Shown here piece by piece: positions 1-3,800 of a stretch of DNA of 5,125 bases (position 1 is the stretch's first letter; every line of letters starts with the position of its first letter). Below the pieces are notes generated by a model that worked only from the letters and a program-made list of their open reading frames with translations, made no database searches and was not told the origin of the DNA. A program made the position numbers and the translations under genes. Source of the stretch: Microcaldota archaeon (GTDB lineage: Archaea > Micrarchaeota > Micrarchaeia > Anstonellales > Bilamarchaeaceae); assembly GCA_013425425.1 (NCBI GenBank), contig JACCLJ010000033.1, forward strand, positions 1 to 5,125. The letters run 5' to 3'.

Positions 1-630
1 GGCATAATAATAACGAAGATGGACGGAACGGCGAAAGGAGGCGGCGCGCTCGCCGCTTCAGCCGCATCAGGCTCGTACGTGCGCATGATAGGCGTTGGGG
101 AAAAAACCGAGGACTTCGAGGAGTACGATCCTCAGCGTTTCGTGTCGAGGCTGATAGGCTACGGCGACCTCCAGGGGCTGCTCGACAAGGCGAAAGACGC
201 TGGCGCGGAAGAAACGGCGAAGAAGCTGATGGAAGGCCGCTTCACCATGAACGAGTTCCAGGAGCAGCTCGGCTCGCTCCAGAAGATGGGTTCGCTTTCG
301 AAGGTAATGGACATGATTCCGGGTATGTCAAGCGGCGGGCTTGCAAAAAAGTTGCCTGCAAATTTCGCCGACATACAGGAAGGGAAGATGAAGAAATGGA
401 AGCACATTATAAGTTCCATGACCTCCGAAGAGCGCGAGGATCCTGACGTCATAAAGCAGTCGCGCATACAGAGGATAGCGAAAGGGTCGGGAACGACCCA
501 AGCGGAAGTCAGGGAGCTGCTGAAAAACTACAGCCAGATAAAGAAGCTTTTGAAAATGAGCGGCGGCGGCAAAGCGTTCAGGCGCGGGCCCTTCGCGAAG
601 ATGGCGAAGCAGTTCGGCCTCGGGATGTGA
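1..630 (+). CDS. srp54: Signal recognition particle 54 kDa protein (SRP54/Ffh), 5'-truncated by the window edge
   Basis: This GTPase subunit of the signal recognition particle binds signal sequences and 7S RNA and delivers ribosomes to the membrane receptor FtsY. The frame is open from base 1 (GIIITKMDGTAKGGG), so the ATG at 19 is internal and not a start. The visible 209 residues are the C-terminal part; by comparison with the usual length of about 440-450, roughly 240 residues lie upstream. Numbering within the fragment, T5-K-M-D8 is the G4 guanine-specificity motif, G31-V-G-E-K35 is the G5/closing-loop region, and FVSRLIGYGD (47-56) leads into the linker. The M domain starts near F81 (FTMNEFQEQL), continues through MIPGM (105-109), and holds the RNA-binding helices with SRIQRIAKGSGTT (154-166) and the basic YSQIKKLLKM (177-186). 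A short Gly/Arg/Lys-rich tail ends at a TGA. The family assignment is firm. The gene is not obviously co-transcribed with its downstream neighbour, which has its own promoter-like element. Confidence 0.97.
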   Translation, partial: GIIITKMDGTAKGGGALAASAASGSYVRMIGVGEKTEDFEEYDPQRFVSRLIGYGDLQGLLDKAKDAGAEETAKKLMEGRFTMNEFQEQLGSLQKMGSLSKVMDMIPGMSSGGLAKKLPANFADIQEGKMKKWKHIISSMTSEEREDPDVIKQSRIQRIAKGSGTTQAEVRELLKNYSQIKKLLKMSGGGKAFRRGPFAKMAKQFGLGM

Positions 631-668
631 ATTTCGGATTTCTGGGCCAGCCGAAGGAAAACATGCGG

Positions 669-674
669 TTTTTT
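669..674 (+). terminator. T-run, possible archaeal terminator of the SRP54 transcript
   Basis: Six consecutive T on the + strand lie 38 bases after the SRP54 stop and just upstream of the promoter-like element of the next gene. Archaeal RNA polymerase can terminate at short T-tracts without a strong hairpin. No convincing stem precedes it: only CCG...CGG could pair. The call rests on position and T content alone. Confidence 0.4.
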
Positions 675-681
675 ATCCTGT

Positions 682-697
682 CGAAATATATAATAAT
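682..697 (+). promoter_or_regulatory. Archaeal-type promoter (BRE plus TATA box) for the large secreted-protein gene
   Basis: The stretch CGAAA (682-686), followed by TATATAAT (687-694), resembles a purine-rich TFB recognition element next to a TATA box. It sits in a sharply A/T-rich block (684-706) between otherwise mixed-composition sequence. With usual archaeal geometry, transcription would begin about 25 bases downstream, near 715-720, leaving a leader of about 25 bases that contains the Shine-Dalgarno. No bacterial -35/-10 pair is evident. The exact box within the A/T block is uncertain because several overlapping registers are possible. Confidence 0.6.
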
Positions 698-728
698 ATA
701 TTATATCTGTAAATTTGCAATGTTTTGC

Positions 729-735
729 AGGAGGT
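729..735 (+). promoter_or_regulatory. Strong Shine-Dalgarno fixing the start at 743
   Basis: AGGAGGT matches the anti-Shine-Dalgarno complement exactly over seven bases and leaves seven bases before the ATG at 743. An in-frame TAA at 710-712 rules out any start further upstream except a TTG at 725, which overlaps this site's upstream flank and would have no ribosome binding site. The start at 743 is therefore well supported. Confidence 0.85.
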
Positions 736-742
736 TGATAGA

Positions 743-820
743 ATGCATTGTTTGAATAAAATCGCGATTGTCCTTCTTCTTTCCGTGTTCTTGTTTTCTT
801 TCGTTCCGTCTGTTTCTGCG
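743..820 (+). other. Signal peptide of the large secreted protein
   Basis: Residues 1-26 show a short N-region with one Lys (MHCLNK), a hydrophobic core IAIVLLLSVFLFSFV (7-21), and a polar C-region PSVSA ending in an A-x-A-like S-V-S-A site. Cleavage is predicted after Ala26, leaving a Ser/Thr-rich mature start (STTG) five residues before the first structural cysteine, C31. The cysteine at residue 3 lies before the hydrophobic core and is not a lipobox. Confidence 0.9.
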
Positions 821-3800
821 TCAACGACTGGCTGTGAAGTGTTTCTGTCGGGACCAAGCGACGTCAAAATGATTACAACCAGCAGCGGCTATACGTTCGT
901 ATTGAAGCTCAACGGATGGGACACCCAAGGAACGAAGGCATATATCATGCTCAATAATGTTGCATATACGTGGTCCGAAAACAGCACGTACACGATTGGC
1001 AACGTGAATTTCTACGTGCAGGCGGTGGATGTTAATTATACAGGAGCACAGGAAGCGACCGGTTCGGTGAGGATATCGCTCGACCAGGCCTGCACCGCAT
1101 CGGCGTGCAGCATGGCTCTATCCGGACCCGGCAGCACAAAAATAGTTACGACTTCCGAGGGAAATGTTTATGTTGTCAAGCTCAATGGCTGGGACACGCA
1201 GGGAACGAGGGCTTACTTGTCGGTAAACAATGTCTCCTACTCATGGACGGAGGGGAGTATGAACACCGTGAACAACGCATTATTTTACCTGGATTCGGTT
1301 GATGTCAGTTACACCGGAGCGCAGGAGGCGATTGGCTCGGTAAAGATGCTGCTCAACCGCGATTGCACGCAGCAAGAAGCGACATGCACCGATTCGGATG
1401 GCGGCGCTACGTATGTGGTGAAAGGCTTTACCACGGGCATCAATGAACTCGGCGCCACGGGAACTCATTATGATGTCTGCTCCTCTACCGGAAGCGGTTC
1501 AACTTTCGTAAACGAGGGTCCGTATGTTGTCGAAAACTACTGCGATGGGGGGATTTCAAAGAAAGACTACTGGCTGTGCCCATCAGGATTCACGTGCAGG
1601 GATGGGGCGTGCGTGAAAGCCTCGGATAATATGTACATAATAACCGACAAATCCACTTACTCGGACTATGAAATGGTTAAAGTTTATACTCATCTGCCTG
1701 CTTTCATGGACTGCAATTATTATTTTGTGCTTCCGGACGGCACTGAAAGGAGTCTCGGTGGCGGCGGATGTTTTGCGGATGATTACTCGTTTTCATCCAC
1801 ACTACCCACTCTTGTTTCCGGGCAAAAACCCCTTCCCGGTAAATGGAAAGCGAAAATAGTTGCGTGGTATCCAGACAAACCCGACACCAAATATACCCTA
1901 TATACCCCAGTTTTTAACGTCATAAGCACGATTTCGCAATGCACGGACTCTGACGGCGGGAAGAATTATTATGTTAAAGGAACTGCAGCAGGAACTCTGT
2001 CATCTGCCAACATGGTTACGACAGACATATGCATGAAAGATGTGCAAGGGGCACCTCTTGGCTACACAAACGAACAAATAACAAAGGGTTTGAGCGAGGT
2101 TTTCTGCGAGGGTAATGTGGTAAAGAGTGAGGTATACGTCTGCCCGAACGGCTGCAAGGAGGGGGCCTGCCTGACATCAAGCGCATCCTGCGGAAACGGG
2201 ATCTGCGAAACCGACGAAGCAAATTATTGCCCCCCATGCGTCTATTCGCAACCAGCCTGCGCTGCGCCCTGCTACCAAGGCACGTGCCCTCAGGATTGCG
2301 CAAGGAAATGTCCGTCATCGATAGAGCTGATATTCAACAAGGAAAAATACAGCCCAGGCGACTATTTCGAGGTGACCGTGAAAATATATGACTCGGGCAG
2401 GAACCTCACTCCGAACCAGGAGTTCAATGTCTACAGCGTCAAAGAAGGCACCAGCACGACATACTACACGGATTCATCGGGGATATACAGATCATCGTCT
2501 ACTATTCCGTCAGACCCGAAATACAACGGCGAATGGACGTTCGTTGCTTCCGTTAGCCAAAGCGGATGCGAGTACGTCTCGGACAAGAATACAATCTTCA
2601 TCAATATATCAAACAAATGCGGTGATGGCCGCTGCGAGAACGGTGAAAAGGAAATCATATGTGATACAATCTGCCCGCAGATTGCATGCGCAACCGGGGA
2701 GAAGTGCGATGTCCCTGCATGTCGTAATTACTGCCATGCGGCATGCCAGAAAGACTGCACGCCTAACTGCGGTAACGGGGTTTGCGACACTAACGTGTGC
2801 CAGAGCCTTAGCTGCCCCATATCAGAAAACGAGAGGAACTGCCCACAGGACTGCAAGCCAGTAAAATACTGCGGTTCCATGTCTTCAGACTTCAGCTGCG
2901 TATGTGAAGACGGTTACGTTAAGGAAAGCTTCCGGTCTTCATGTGTTGCCATTGAACCGCAGAAGCCCAGCACGACTACCGCGACCTCAGCCTTGGCATC
3001 GGGTTCCGGGGCATCAGTCACCGGAGCGGTGACGTCGGCTTCCGCAGCGTGCACGGACTCTGATGGCGGGAAGAATTATTATGAAAAGGGGTCAGCTAAA
3101 GTAGGTAGCGGTGGCTTGATCGATGATTGCATGGGATATATCTCAAATAACCAGACCATTGAAACCGAAAAATTGCTAGAAGCTATATGTGATGGAAATA
3201 AATCAACATATGTTACATACACTTGCCCGAACGGCTGCATGAACGGGGCTTGCGTGTTGGCGAATCAAACTGCTTGTACGGACTCCGACGGAGGGAAAAA
3301 TTATTATGTGAAGGGGACTGTCATTGCGGCTAATTTTGCGCCTTCTACTCGCACGGATCACTGCCTTAATGATAGCCTCAATGACTTATCAGAGGCATAT
3401 TGCGATGCCGGAGGTTTTGGAATGAGCGGAGTCTACCAATGCCCCAACGGCTGCAATGAAGGAGCCTGCATCGGAGACGGCGGGCAGACGGTAGATGAGC
3501 AGGTCAAGTGCGTGTTCGCGAACTCGAATTCAATGCAGGAATGCTATTCCGACAGAGGATTCGGCTGTAGGGGAATCGAGACATGCGTGGCTGACGTGAG
3601 CGGAGCCAAAGGTGACAGGATAACATGGAAGAGCGGATGCGGTGGATATGCATACACCACGGTTGATGGCGAAAATGAATATGCGAAATTCGACTGCGCG
3701 CCTGCGATGTGCACATATTACCGCTGCGTGCCTGCTTACCAGAATATTTATCTCTCGACCGACAAATATGCCTACAATATCGACGGGCAAGTCCAGATTT

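Noticed and set aside
19..21. ATG at 19 as the start of SRP54
   Set aside because: The frame is open upstream to base 1 and encodes GIIITK, the strand and first half of the conserved TKMDG motif, so this ATG is an internal Met.
693..704. A perfect 12-base A/T-only palindrome, possible operator
   Set aside because: It overlaps the TATA-box region and consists only of A and T, so the symmetry is easily produced by chance. No second copy was seen.
631..742. tRNA or small structured RNA in the intergenic region
   Set aside because: Only 112 bases, with no cloverleaf or stable stem seen; the content is explained by a T-run, promoter and ribosome binding site.
743..820. Lipoprotein signal peptide using the cysteine at residue 3
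   Set aside because: Cys3 precedes the hydrophobic core and is not in a lipobox; the cleavage context at S-V-S-A fits ordinary signal peptidase I.
528..857. A 109-codon minus-strand frame crossing the intergenic region
   Set aside because: It overlaps the SRP54 C-terminus, the promoter and the signal peptide on the opposite strand. The translation is low complexity with no family resemblance.
2388..2864. A 158-codon + strand reading frame rich in Arg, Thr and Ala
   Set aside because: It lies wholly inside the large frame, has no ribosome binding site, and its composition is what frame-shifted cysteine/Thr-rich coding sequence gives. It is a shadow.
1385..3469. CRISPR-like direct repeats
   Set aside because: The repeated stretches are in frame, of unequal spacing (1110 and 225 bases between similar starts), and encode protein modules. 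There is no repeat-spacer regularity.
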